A stretch of 7,524 nucleotides of DNA from an uncultured Clostridia bacterium (GTDB lineage: Bacteria; Bacillota; Clostridia; Christensenellales; Borkfalkiaceae), in contig URMI01000044.1 in the NCBI GenBank assembly GCA_900548845.1, forward strand, positions 1-7,524. The letters run 5' to 3'. The notes under the pieces were generated by a model. It did no database searches and was not told the DNA's origin. It worked only from the letters and a program-made list of their open reading frames with translations. Every line of letters starts with the position of its first letter. The first letter of the stretch is position 1. Positions 1 to 7,485 of the stretch are shown here, one piece after another. The position numbers and the translations under genes are program-made.

Positions 1-12
1 CTCTTCCGATCT
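1..12 (+). other. Illumina adapter remnant at contig edge
   Basis: The first twelve bases, CTCTTCCGATCT, equal the last twelve bases of the common Illumina TruSeq adapter, in the orientation expected for adapter joined to the 5' side of an insert. Translated in the topA frame they give Leu-Phe-Arg-Ser. TopA proteins normally have a residue pattern like V/I-D-V/I there, just before the E-x-N-F-E-P block, so the protein also stops matching its family exactly at this boundary. The most likely explanation is untrimmed adapter at a contig end. A chance genomic match is possible but unlikely. Confidence 0.88.
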
Positions 13-2133
13 GAAAAGAACTTCGAGCCGCGCTACGTCGTTTCGGCGGGCAAGGAAGATACCGTAAAACGCCTCATGGACGAGGCGAAAAAAGCCGACC
101 GCGTTTATCTCGCGACCGACCCCGACCGCGAGGGCGAGGCGATCTCCTGGCACTTGCAGACGGTGCTGGGGCTGGACGGGAACGGAGAGAACCGCATCGA
201 ATTCAACGAAATTTCTCCCAAAGCCGTCACGAAGGCGTTGGAGCACCCGCGGAAGATCAACTATAACCTCGTGGACGCGCAGCAGGCGCGCCGCGTCCTT
301 GACCGCCTCGTGGGCTATAAGCTCTCGCCGCTCCTCAACAACAAATTGCAGAGCGGGCTTTCGGCGGGGCGCGTGCAGTCGGTGGCGCTCAGGCTCGTTG
401 TCGACCGCGAGCGCGAGATTCAAGCGTTCAAACCCGAAGAATACTGGACGATCACCGCAGAATTGCAGGATAAAGAGAAGAAATTCTCCCCCTTCAAGGC
501 GGCGCTCGAAAAGTTCAACAATAAAAAGTTCAAAGTGGGCAGCAAGGAGCAGGCGGACGCAGTCCTTAAGGCGCTTTCGGCAGGCGAATACACCGTCTCT
601 TCCGTCAAGAAGAGCGTCGCGCGCTCGCACGCTCCCGCGCCTTTCACGACGAGTACCCTGCAGCAGGACGCTTCCAACAAGCTCGGCTACACCGCGCCCG
701 AGACCATGCTCATGGCGCAGCACCTCTACGAGGGCATGGATGTCGAGGGGGAGGGGCATATCGCCTTCGTCACCTATATCCGTACCGACTCGACGCGCGT
801 TTCCGACGAAGCGCAGGCGGCGGCGCTTTCCTATATCGAGGAGCGCTTCGGCAAGGAGTACTGCCCCGCAAAGCCCAATCATTACGCCTCCAAGAAGGGG
901 GCGCAGGACGCGCACGAAGCCATCCGTCCCATCGACGTGACGCTCACCCCCGAGCGCGCCAAAAAGATGCTCGACAAAAAGCATTATCAGGTCTATAAGC
1001 TCATCTACGAGCGCTTCATCGCCTCGCAGATGGCGGAAGCTTTGTATGACGCGATGCAGATCGTCATCGACAACAGCGGCTATTCCTTCAAAGCGACGGG
1101 AAGGAGCCTGAAATTCGCGGGCTTCACCGCCGTCTATCAGGAGGCGAAAAAGGAGGAGGAAGAGGAAGGCAGCGGCAAACTTCTGCCTCCGCTTTCCGAA
1201 GGGGACGCGCTCGATGCGCTCGGCGTGAAATCCGAGCAGAAGTTCACCAAGCCCCCGGTCAGATACACGGACGCTTCCCTCGTCAAGGCGATGGAAGATA
1301 AGGGCATCGGCCGCCCCTCGACGTACGCTTCCATCATCTCCGTCCTCAACAAGCGCAAGTATGTGACCAAAGAGGGCAAGTATATGGTGCCCACCGACAT
1401 CGCATACCGCATCACCGATATGCTGTGCAAGTACTTTACCGACATCATGGACGTCGGCTTCACGGCGGACATGGAGGAAAAGCTCGACGACATCGAGGAG
1501 GGCGGCAAGGACTGGCACGAGATCATCTCCGCCTTTTACCCGCCCTTTGCGGAAAAGCTCCGCTATGCCTCGACGGACGGCGACGAGATGACGGATATCC
1601 TCTGCGAAAAGTGCGGGCATCCCATGGTGCGCAAGACGGGCAAGTACGGCAAGTTCCTCGCCTGCTCCAACTATCCCGCCTGTTCGAATATCATCTCCGA
1701 AGATACGGCGCCCGTCTCCGATACGCCCTGCCCCAAGTGCGGCGCGATGATGATCGTGCGGAACGGCCGCTTCGGCAAGTTCCTCGCCTGCCCCAACTAC
1801 CCCAAGTGCAAGTCGACGCTCCCGTACGGCGAAGAGAAGAAGCGGGAAGAAAAGCTCGAGGGCACCTGCCCCGTCTGCGGCAAGCCCGCAAAAGTGCTCT
1901 ATACCCGTTCGGGGCGGCTCTATTACGGGTGCAGCGGGTATCCCGCCTGCAAATTCATGAGCTGGGACGAACCCACGGGCGAAAAATGCCCGCTCTGCGG
2001 CGAGGCGATCGTCAAGACCAAGAAGGGCGTCCTGAAATGCAGCAATAAGGACTGCTCCTACCGCCCGCCTCAGCCCGAACAAGCGCCCGAAAAGGCGCCC
2101 GACGCTCCCGAGGCGGCAGAGGGCAACGCATGA
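13..2133 (+). CDS. topA: DNA topoisomerase I (type IA), 5'-truncated
   Basis: TopA relaxes negatively supercoiled DNA by cutting one strand through a 5'-phosphotyrosine link, with Mg2+ as cofactor. The open frame runs in from the window edge, and genuine homology begins at base 13 (E-K-N-F-E-P-R-Y). Compared with family members, roughly the first 45-60 residues are missing, including most of the N-terminal TOPRIM segment with its V-E-S-P-A-K motif. Counting from the internal Met at base 76, the acidic TOPRIM motif DPDREGEAISWH lies at residues 15-26. The SAGRVQS block is at 96-102, and the catalytic tyrosine is Y234 in VTYIRTDS (bases 775-777). GIGRPSTYASI is at 410-420. The C-terminus carries four Cys4 zinc fingers: C510/513/530/536, C552/555/572/578, C598/601/619/625 and C638/641/655/660. 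A Pro/Ala/Glu-rich tail follows. A short acidic stretch (about 359-364) sits before the middle domain. The stop overlaps the trmFO start, so the two are probably translationally coupled. The Met at 76 is not the true start. Confidence 0.97.
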   Translation, partial: EKNFEPRYVVSAGKEDTVKRLMDEAKKADRVYLATDPDREGEAISWHLQTVLGLDGNGENRIEFNEISPKAVTKALEHPRKINYNLVDAQQARRVLDRLVGYKLSPLLNNKLQSGLSAGRVQSVALRLVVDREREIQAFKPEEYWTITAELQDKEKKFSPFKAALEKFNNKKFKVGSKEQADAVLKALSAGEYTVSSVKKSVARSHAPAPFTTSTLQQDASNKLGYTAPETMLMAQHLYEGMDVEGEGHIAFVTYIRTDSTRVSDEAQAAALSYIEERFGKEYCPAKPNHYASKKGAQDAHEAIRPIDVTLTPERAKKMLDKKHYQVYKLIYERFIASQMAEALYDAMQIVIDNSGYSFKATGRSLKFAGFTAVYQEAKKEEEEEGSGKLLPPLSEGDALDALGVKSEQKFTKPPVRYTDASLVKAMEDKGIGRPSTYASIISVLNKRKYVTKEGKYMVPTDIAYRITDMLCKYFTDIMDVGFTADMEEKLDDIEEGGKDWHEIISAFYPPFAEKLRYASTDGDEMTDILCEKCGHPMVRKTGKYGKFLACSNYPACSNIISEDTAPVSDTPCPKCGAMMIVRNGRFGKFLACPNYPKCKSTLPYGEEKKREEKLEGTCPVCGKPAKVLYTRSGRLYYGCSGYPACKFMSWDEPTGEKCPLCGEAIVKTKKGVLKCSNKDCSYRPPQPEQAPEKAPDAPEAAEGNA
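1647..1791 (+). repeat. Direct repeat encoding topA zinc fingers 1 and 2
   Basis: The 19 bases CGGCAAGTTCCTCGCCTGC occur identically at 1647-1665 and 1773-1791, exactly 126 nt (42 codons) apart. Each copy encodes the G-K-F-L-A-C core of a topoisomerase zinc finger, and similarity continues into the following C-x-N-Y-P-x-C. This is an in-frame domain repeat within topA, not a mobile element. The near-identity at DNA level may reflect recent duplication, gene conversion or simply shared codon preference. Confidence 0.8.
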
Positions 2134-3431
2134 TCCGCATCATCGGCGCTGGTCTTGCGGGGAGCGAAGCGGCGTACTATCTCGGCAGCCGCGGCGTCGA
2201 AGTCGAGCTGGTCGACATGAAGCCGCAAAAATTCACTCCCGCGCACGAGAGCGCAAACTTCGGTGAGCTCGTCTGCTCCAATTCCCTGAAGAGCGACGAT
2301 ATCTGGGGCAACGCCTGCGGGCTTCTGAAAGAGGAGATGCGGCGGTTGGGCTCGCTCACGATGGCGGCGGCGGAAGTTTCGCGTGTGCCGGCGGGCGGGG
2401 CGCTCGCCGTCGACAGAGAAAAGTTCTCCGCCTATATCACGGAAAAACTGCGCGCCTGCCCGTACATTCATATCATCTGCGAGGAAGTGACGTCGCTGCC
2501 GGAAAAAGGCGTCATCGCGACGGGCCCGCTGACGGGCGGGGCGCTCTACAAAGACATCGAAGAAAAACTCGGCGCGTCGCTCCACTTTTACGACGCTTCC
2601 GCGCCCATCGTCGCGGCGGACAGCATCGATCTTGACCGCACCTTCACGGGCGACCGGTACGGGAAGGGCACGGGCGATTACATCAATTGCCCCCTCACGA
2701 AGGAGCAATACGAGGCCTTTGTGGAGGCGCTCACCTCCGCCGAACGGGCCACCCTGCACGATTTCGAAAAAGGGGAGATCTTCGAGGGCTGTATGCCCCT
2801 CGAAGTGATGGCATCCCGCGGGAAGGATACGCTCCGCTTCGGCACCTTCAAGCCCGTGGGGCTTGCGGATGAGAGCGGCGTCCGCCCCTATGCCGTATTG
2901 CAGCTGCGCAAGGAGAACGAGGCGGGCACGAGCTATAACCTCGTCGGCTGCCAGACCAATCTCAAATTCGGCGAACAGAAGCGGGTGTTTTCGATCATCC
3001 CCGCCCTCGCGCATGCGGAGTTCGAACGCTACGGCGTCATGCACCGCAACACCTATCTCCCCGCGGACAGGCTTTTAAGTAACGATTTTTCGCTCAAGAG
3101 CAACCCCGACCTCTTTTTTGCGGGGCAGATCACGGGCGTTGAGGGGTACGTCGAGAGCGCGATGAGCGGGCTGTTCGCCGGTATCCACATCTGGAACAGA
3201 CTGCACGGGAAATTAAGCGAAGCGCCCGAAGATACCTGCGTTTCGGGGGCGCTCGCCCGCTATATCTCCACGGAGAACAAGGACTTTCAGCCCATGAACG
3301 CCAATTACGGCATCCTCAGGCAGAGCGTTTGTGTGCGCGACAAAAAGGAAAAGAAGAGACGCCTCGGCGCGATCGCGCTCGAAGAGATCGAACGCTTCAA
3401 GGCGACGATCTATGGCGAAGGAGGAAGATAA
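2130..3431 (+). CDS. trmFO: Methylenetetrahydrofolate--tRNA-(uracil-5-)-methyltransferase TrmFO
   Basis: TrmFO makes 5-methyluridine at position 54 in the T loop of tRNA. It takes the carbon from 5,10-methylene-tetrahydrofolate and electrons from FADH2/NAD(P)H, unlike the SAM-dependent TrmA. The 433-residue protein is close to the family's usual length. It opens with the FAD dinucleotide-binding motif GAGLAGSEAA (residues 6-15), followed by a conserved HESANFGELVCSNSLKSDD block (39-57). C49 and C221 (the latter in EGCMPLEVMA) correspond to the two cysteines implicated in catalysis in the Bacillus enzyme. The C-terminal half has GQITGVEGYVESAMSGL near residues 334-350, typical of the GidA/TrmFO flavoprotein fold. 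The ATG lies within the ATGA overlap with the topA stop. Only a weak AGAGGG (2118-2123) precedes it, so translation probably depends on coupling to topA. TrmFO immediately downstream of topA is the standard order in Firmicutes. The protein is cytoplasmic. Confidence 0.97.
   Translation: MIRIIGAGLAGSEAAYYLGSRGVEVELVDMKPQKFTPAHESANFGELVCSNSLKSDDIWGNACGLLKEEMRRLGSLTMAAAEVSRVPAGGALAVDREKFSAYITEKLRACPYIHIICEEVTSLPEKGVIATGPLTGGALYKDIEEKLGASLHFYDASAPIVAADSIDLDRTFTGDRYGKGTGDYINCPLTKEQYEAFVEALTSAERATLHDFEKGEIFEGCMPLEVMASRGKDTLRFGTFKPVGLADESGVRPYAVLQLRKENEAGTSYNLVGCQTNLKFGEQKRVFSIIPALAHAEFERYGVMHRNTYLPADRLLSNDFSLKSNPDLFFAGQITGVEGYVESAMSGLFAGIHIWNRLHGKLSEAPEDTCVSGALARYISTENKDFQPMNANYGILRQSVCVRDKKEKKRRLGAIALEEIERFKATIYGEGGR
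3418..3424 (+). promoter_or_regulatory. Ribosome binding site of hslV, inside the trmFO 3' end
   Basis: AAGGAGG lies 7 nt before the hslV ATG at 3432 and is embedded in the last codons of trmFO. It fixes this ATG as the hslV start. That matters because this start leaves five residues ahead of the conserved Thr-Thr of the protease. Confidence 0.85.
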
Positions 3432-3965
3432 ATGGAATTTCGCGGAACGACCATCTGCGCCGTCAAACGGGACGGCGTTACGGCCATCGCGGGGGACGGA
3501 CAGGTCACCCTCGGCGAATCGGTCGTATTCAAGAATACGGCTATCAAGGTGCGCCGCATCTACGGCGGCAAGGTCATTCTGGGTTTTGCGGGCTCGGTGA
3601 CGGACGCCTTCTCGCTCTCGGAGCGCTTTGAAGGGATGCTCAACAAGTTTGCGGGCAATCTCATGCGCTCGGCGGTGGAGCTTGCAGACCTTTGGCGGAG
3701 CGATAAGATCGGCAGAAAGCTCGACGCCATGATGATCACGGCGGATAAGGATACGCTCCTCATCCTGTCGGGCACGGGCGAAGTCATCGAACCCGACGAG
3801 GGCATCTGCGCCATCGGCTCGGGCGGCAACTATGCCCTGGCGGCGGCGCGCGCCCTTGCGCAGAACACCGATTTTTCCGCCGAGGAGATCGCAAGAAAGG
3901 CGCTCAAGATCGCAAGTGAGATCTGCGTTTATACGAACGACCACATAGTATGTGAAACGGTGTAA
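3432..3965 (+). CDS. hslV: ATP-dependent protease proteolytic subunit HslV (ClpQ)
   Basis: HslV is the proteasome-beta-like peptidase that forms stacked hexamers and degrades proteins unfolded by HslU. The 177-residue product has the N-terminal nucleophile signature T6-T7-I-C-A-V, then AGDGQVTLG (20-28) with conserved D22. K39 in KVRR is the likely active-site lysine equivalent, followed by [14 protein letters not shown] (47-60) and [14 protein letters not shown] (129-142). In the E. coli enzyme the reactive Thr is residue 2. Here MEFRG precedes it, as in Firmicutes homologues that carry a short leader. Because a Met followed by Glu is normally not removed by methionine aminopeptidase, exposure of Thr6 would need cleavage after Gly5. 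That last step is inference. The start is the base after the trmFO stop and has a strong ribosome binding site, and no alternative start codon is closer to Thr6. hslU follows 12 nt later, so the two subunits are co-expressed. Confidence 0.97.
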   Translation: MEFRGTTICAVKRDGVTAIAGDGQVTLGESVVFKNTAIKVRRIYGGKVILGFAGSVTDAFSLSERFEGMLNKFAGNLMRSAVELADLWRSDKIGRKLDAMMITADKDTLLILSGTGEVIEPDEGICAIGSGGNYALAAARALAQNTDFSAEEIARKALKIASEICVYTNDHIVCETV

Positions 3966-3970
3966 GGAGG
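3964..3970 (+). promoter_or_regulatory. Ribosome binding site of hslU
   Basis: AAGGAGG overlaps the hslV stop codon (TAA at 3963-3965) and stands 7 nt before the hslU ATG at 3978. This near-consensus site supports strong, closely linked translation of the two protease subunits. Confidence 0.85.
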
Positions 3971-3977
3971 AACAAGC

Positions 3978-5288
<1,311 letters not shown>

Positions 5289-5297
5289 GGGCGTAAT

Positions 5298-5305
5298 GGG
5301 GGGAG
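5298..5305 (+). promoter_or_regulatory. G-rich ribosome binding site of the Sel1-repeat gene
   Basis: GGGGGGAG lies just upstream of the ATG at 5309 in the 20-nt gap after hslU. It is purine-rich and can pair with the 16S rRNA tail, but it is closer to the start and less canonical than the sites of hslV, hslU or hisS. A nearer-upstream ATG at 5296 is in another frame and is not used. Confidence 0.6.
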
Positions 5306-5308
5306 AAT

Positions 5309-5770
5309 ATGACAAAGGAACAGTTCAAAGCGCTTGAAGCCCGCGCAAAATCGGGCGATCCCGTCGCCGCGTACGACTTAGGCGTCGCCTATCAGCGCGG
5401 AGACAGCGTGAAAGCCGACTTAAAGCGCGCCGTCGTCTGGTGGAAAAAGTCGGCGGAAGCGGGGTATGCCCTCGCCGAGTACAACCTCGGCGTCGCCTAT
5501 CACCGCGGCATCGGCGTCAAAGAGGACTTGAAGCTCGCCGCGGAGTACTACACCCGTGCGGCGGAGAAGCACTTCGGTCCCGCGGAGTACAACTTGGGCT
5601 TTTGTTACTACAACGGGACGGGCGTGGAGCGTGACCCCAAGCGCGCGCTCTATTGGTGGAACGTGGCGCTCTCCCACGGCTTTCAGAAGGCGGCGGAGGC
5701 GATCGGCAAGTTCGCAGCGCGCCTCATGCAGGCGGATGAACAGCGGGCACAGCAAAGCAAAAAGGAGTAA
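5309..5770 (+). CDS. Small Sel1-repeat (SLR/TPR-like) protein, function unknown
   Basis: The 153-residue product is almost entirely Sel1-like repeats, alpha-alpha hairpins that serve as protein-protein interaction scaffolds. Three consecutive 36-residue units are visible at residues 18-53, 54-89 and 90-125. Each carries the pattern A-x-Y-x-LG-x-x-Y-x-x-G, then V-x-x-D-x-x-x-A-x-x-W/Y. The aligned tyrosines Y22, Y58 and Y94 are spaced exactly 36 apart. A capping helix (about 1-17) precedes them and a charged Gln/Lys-rich tail (about 140-153) follows. I see no signal peptide, membrane helix or catalytic motif, so a soluble cytoplasmic adaptor is the natural reading. Known Sel1 proteins act in varied processes including secretion, stress signalling and host interaction, and none of these can be assigned here. 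The gene lies in the same transcript, 20 nt after hslU and 4 nt before hisS. A link to HslUV or HisRS is only guilt by association. Its composition resembles that of its neighbours, with no sign of recent transfer. Confidence 0.9.
   Translation: MTKEQFKALEARAKSGDPVAAYDLGVAYQRGDSVKADLKRAVVWWKKSAEAGYALAEYNLGVAYHRGIGVKEDLKLAAEYYTRAAEKHFGPAEYNLGFCYYNGTGVERDPKRALYWWNVALSHGFQKAAEAIGKFAARLMQADEQRAQQSKKE
5360..5683 (+). repeat. Three tandem 108-bp Sel1-repeat units
   Basis: Units are 5360-5467, 5468-5575 and 5576-5683, each encoding one 36-residue Sel1 repeat. Units 1 and 2 share 19 of 20 bases over GGCGTCGCCTATCA[G/C]CGCGG (5381-5400 and 5489-5508). Units 2 and 3 share most of the segment encoding A-E-Y-N-L-G. 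Spacing is exactly 108 bp with no indel. This is an in-frame coding repeat. Confidence 0.85.
5761..5767 (+). promoter_or_regulatory. Ribosome binding site deciding the hisS start
   Basis: AAAGGAG ends one base into the preceding stop codon (TAA at 5768-5770) and lies 7 nt before ATG 5775. The hisS reading frame stays open upstream to 5556 inside the Sel1 gene, so this site is what identifies 5775 as the real start. The resulting N-terminus, MIQAPKGTKDILP, is the classical beginning of HisRS. Confidence 0.88.
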
Positions 5771-5774
5771 ACGT

Positions 5775-7037
5775 ATGATCCAGGCACCCAAGGGGACAAA
5801 GGATATTTTGCCCCGCGACGTATATCTGTGGCACCACATCGAAGACGCGGCGAGAAAGACCGCCGAGGCTTACGCCTTCAAGGAAATAAGGACGCCCGTC
5901 TTCGAACACACCGAGCTCTTCGTGCGCGGCGTGGGCGATACGACGGATATCGTCAACAAAGAAATGTATACCTTCCTCGATAAGGGCGGCAGGAGTATCA
6001 CCCTGCGTCCCGAGGGCACGGCGGGCGTCGCGCGCGCCTTCATCGAGAACGGCCTCATGAGCGAGGCGCTCCCCGCCAAGATGTACTATTTCATCTCGGC
6101 GTTCCGCTACGAGCGCCCGCAGGCAGGGCGGCTGCGCGAATTTCATCAGTTCGGCTGCGAGCTCTACGGCGCCGCCTCGCCCGAAGCGGACGCCGAAGTC
6201 ATCTCGCTCGCCGCAAACTTTCTGAAGTCGCTGGGGCTCAAAGAAATTTCGCTCCGCCTCAATTCCATCGGCTGCAAGAGCTGCCGCGCTGCCTATCATG
6301 CGGCGCTCAAAGAGTATTTCCGCCCGCATCTTCCGGAAATGTGCGCCGACTGCAACGCGCGCTTTGAAAAGAACCCCATGCGCATGCTCGACTGCAAAGA
6401 GGAAGCGTGCCGTCGGGTCACGGCGGGCGCGCCCAAATTTTTAGATTATCTCTGCGACGACTGCAGGGCGCACTTCGAAGAAGTCAAGCATCTTCTCGAT
6501 GAGACGGGCATCGGATATACCGTCGATCCTTCCATCGTGCGCGGGCTCGACTATTACAGCCGCACCGTCTTTGAATTTGTGACGAAGGCGGCGGGCGCGC
6601 AGGGCACGGTGCTCGGCGGCGGAAGATACGATACCCTGCTTGAACAGATGGGCTCCAAGCCCCTTCCCGCAGTGGGCTTTGCCGTTGGCATGGAGCGGCT
6701 TCTGATGGTCATCGCGGCGGAACAGGCGCCCGTTCCCGAAGAGAAGGGGGTCGCCTGCTACCTTGCGGGCATGGACAAAGCGTGCCGCGAAAAGGCGTTC
6801 GCTCTCGCTTCTCAGCTGAGAATGGCGGGCATCCCGGCGGAGACCGACCTCATGGAACGCTCCGTGAAGGCGCAGTTCAAGTATGCCGATAAGAAGGGCG
6901 CGCGTTTTGTCGCCGTCCTCGGCGCGGACGAGCTCTCCTCGGGCGAAGTGAACGTCAAGGATATGAAAGATTCCTCATCCGAACGGGTGAGTTTCGAGGA
7001 TCTTTGCACATACTTAAAGAAAAAAACGGAGGAATAA
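5775..7037 (+). CDS. hisS: Histidyl-tRNA synthetase (class II)
   Basis: HisRS charges tRNA-His with histidine using ATP. The 420-residue product has the usual family length. It begins with APKGTKDILP (residues 4-13). Motif 1 surrounds PVFEHTELF (41-49), and motif 2 is FRYERPQAGRLREFHQFG (110-127). The histidine-specific signatures are RGLDYYSRTVFEF (256-268), with R256 matching the catalytic arginine, and GGGRYD (281-286). Motif 3 is GFAVGMERL (301-309). A C-terminal anticodon-binding domain fills about residues 325-420. The insertion between motif 2 and the HisA signature contains paired cysteines C167/C170, C190/C193, C207/C212 and C227/C230. This arrangement is familiar from clostridial HisRS and could bind metal, although that is not shown here. 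No HisZ-type loss of catalytic motifs is seen, so this is a true synthetase. The start at 5775 is chosen for its ribosome binding site and N-terminal homology. The more usual neighbour aspS is not next; trxA is. Confidence 0.98.
   Translation: MIQAPKGTKDILPRDVYLWHHIEDAARKTAEAYAFKEIRTPVFEHTELFVRGVGDTTDIVNKEMYTFLDKGGRSITLRPEGTAGVARAFIENGLMSEALPAKMYYFISAFRYERPQAGRLREFHQFGCELYGAASPEADAEVISLAANFLKSLGLKEISLRLNSIGCKSCRAAYHAALKEYFRPHLPEMCADCNARFEKNPMRMLDCKEEACRRVTAGAPKFLDYLCDDCRAHFEEVKHLLDETGIGYTVDPSIVRGLDYYSRTVFEFVTKAAGAQGTVLGGGRYDTLLEQMGSKPLPAVGFAVGMERLLMVIAAEQAPVPEEKGVACYLAGMDKACREKAFALASQLRMAGIPAETDLMERSVKAQFKYADKKGARFVAVLGADELSSGEVNVKDMKDSSSERVSFEDLCTYLKKKTEE
7028..7032 (+). promoter_or_regulatory. 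Ribosome binding site of trxA, inside the hisS 3' end
   Basis: GGAGG, made from the last glutamate codons of hisS, stands 9 nt before the trxA ATG at 7042. The overlap of signal and coding sequence supports co-transcription of hisS and trxA. Confidence 0.8.
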
Positions 7038-7041
7038 TCAT

Positions 7042-7368
7042 ATGTCGAAGAACGTAAGAGAAGTGAAGGGCGAAGAGCTTGTAGCGCTCGTCAAAGAGGG
7101 CAAGACGGTCGTATGCGATTTCTGGGCGACGTGGTGCGGCCCCTGCAGGATGCTCGCGCCCGTGCTCGATAAGGTCGCCGAAGAGTTCGCGGGAAGAGCC
7201 GAGTTCGTCAAGGTGGACGTCGACGAGAGCGGCGAAGTCGCGCAGAAGATGGGCATCATGTCCATCCCCGACGTGTATATCTTCGAGGACGGCAAAATGA
7301 AGACGCATCAGCTCGGCTATGTCCCCGAAAGCGCGATGAGAGCGTTTCTTTCGGAAAATTTGAAATAA
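7042..7368 (+). CDS. trxA: Thioredoxin
   Basis: This is a 108-residue single-domain thioredoxin, the general cytoplasmic disulfide reductant recycled by thioredoxin reductase. The active site WCGPC is at residues 31-35 (C32 and C35) inside DFWATWCGPCR, and the buried aspartate D26 and K57 are conserved. The cis-proline is P76 in GIMSIPDVYIF. Classical thioredoxins mostly have Thr after this proline (IPT), whereas here it is Asp77. The C-terminal segment reads HQLGYVPESAM, where many have a VGA-type turn, with the glycine retained. An additional cysteine, C25, directly precedes D26. There is no signal peptide or lipobox, so it should be cytoplasmic. The length and WCGPC motif make it a TrxA-type protein rather than a thioredoxin-like thiol oxidase, although a specialised paralogue cannot be excluded. 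It is the last gene of the unit, 4 nt after hisS, and a hairpin terminator starts 7 nt after its stop. Confidence 0.96.
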   Translation: MSKNVREVKGEELVALVKEGKTVVCDFWATWCGPCRMLAPVLDKVAEEFAGRAEFVKVDVDESGEVAQKMGIMSIPDVYIFEDGKMKTHQLGYVPESAMRAFLSENLK

Positions 7369-7375
7369 GTTCACG

Positions 7376-7407
7376 AACTTCCCCCGGAGCCTTCCGGGGG
7401 AAGTTTT
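7376..7407 (+). terminator. Rho-independent terminator after trxA
   Basis: A perfect 13-bp inverted repeat, AACTTCCCCCGGA (7376-7388) and TCCGGGGGAAGTT (7393-7405), encloses the 4-nt loop GCCT. The hairpin runs into TTTT (7404-7407). The stem is very GC-rich. The T run is short and partly paired, so termination may be strong but not complete. It begins 7 nt after the trxA stop and marks the end of the seven-gene transcript. On the opposite strand there is no comparable T run, so it looks unidirectional. Confidence 0.88.
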
Positions 7408-7485
7408 GTGTGCGGCGTTATATCCTCTCCTCGCGGGATTTTATTTTAACCTTTCCCGTGCGGCGGGGCGGTTTCGTTCAAACGG
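7408..7485. other. Intergenic stretch without recognisable gene
   Basis: This stretch, between the terminator and the promoter at the window end, contains no credible reading frame on either strand. It has an AT-rich patch around 7438-7452 within otherwise GC-rich sequence. That patch is the loop of a weak imperfect hairpin (CGCGGGA 7432-7438 against TCCCGTG 7454-7460), which I do not assign a function. Confidence 0.5.

Noticed and set aside
299..940. Overlapping + strand frame inside topA (213 codons)
   Set aside because: It is Arg/Ser-rich frame-shifted translation of topA with no independent evidence.
2070..3044. Long antisense open frame opposite trmFO (324 codons)
   Set aside because: It lies wholly opposite a well-supported gene, lacks a recognisable family and ribosome binding site, and has the Arg/Ala/Asp-rich composition typical of shadow frames in GC-rich DNA.
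5556..5774. In-frame upstream extension of hisS, suggesting a Sel1-HisRS overlap or a longer N-terminus
   Set aside because: The extra residues are low-complexity Arg/Ser-rich sequence read out of frame from the Sel1 gene. HisRS homology and a good ribosome binding site both place the start at 5775.
7432..7460. Possible second terminator or regulatory hairpin
   Set aside because: The stem is only 7 bp with a G-T mismatch, the loop is 15 nt, and no T run follows on either strand.
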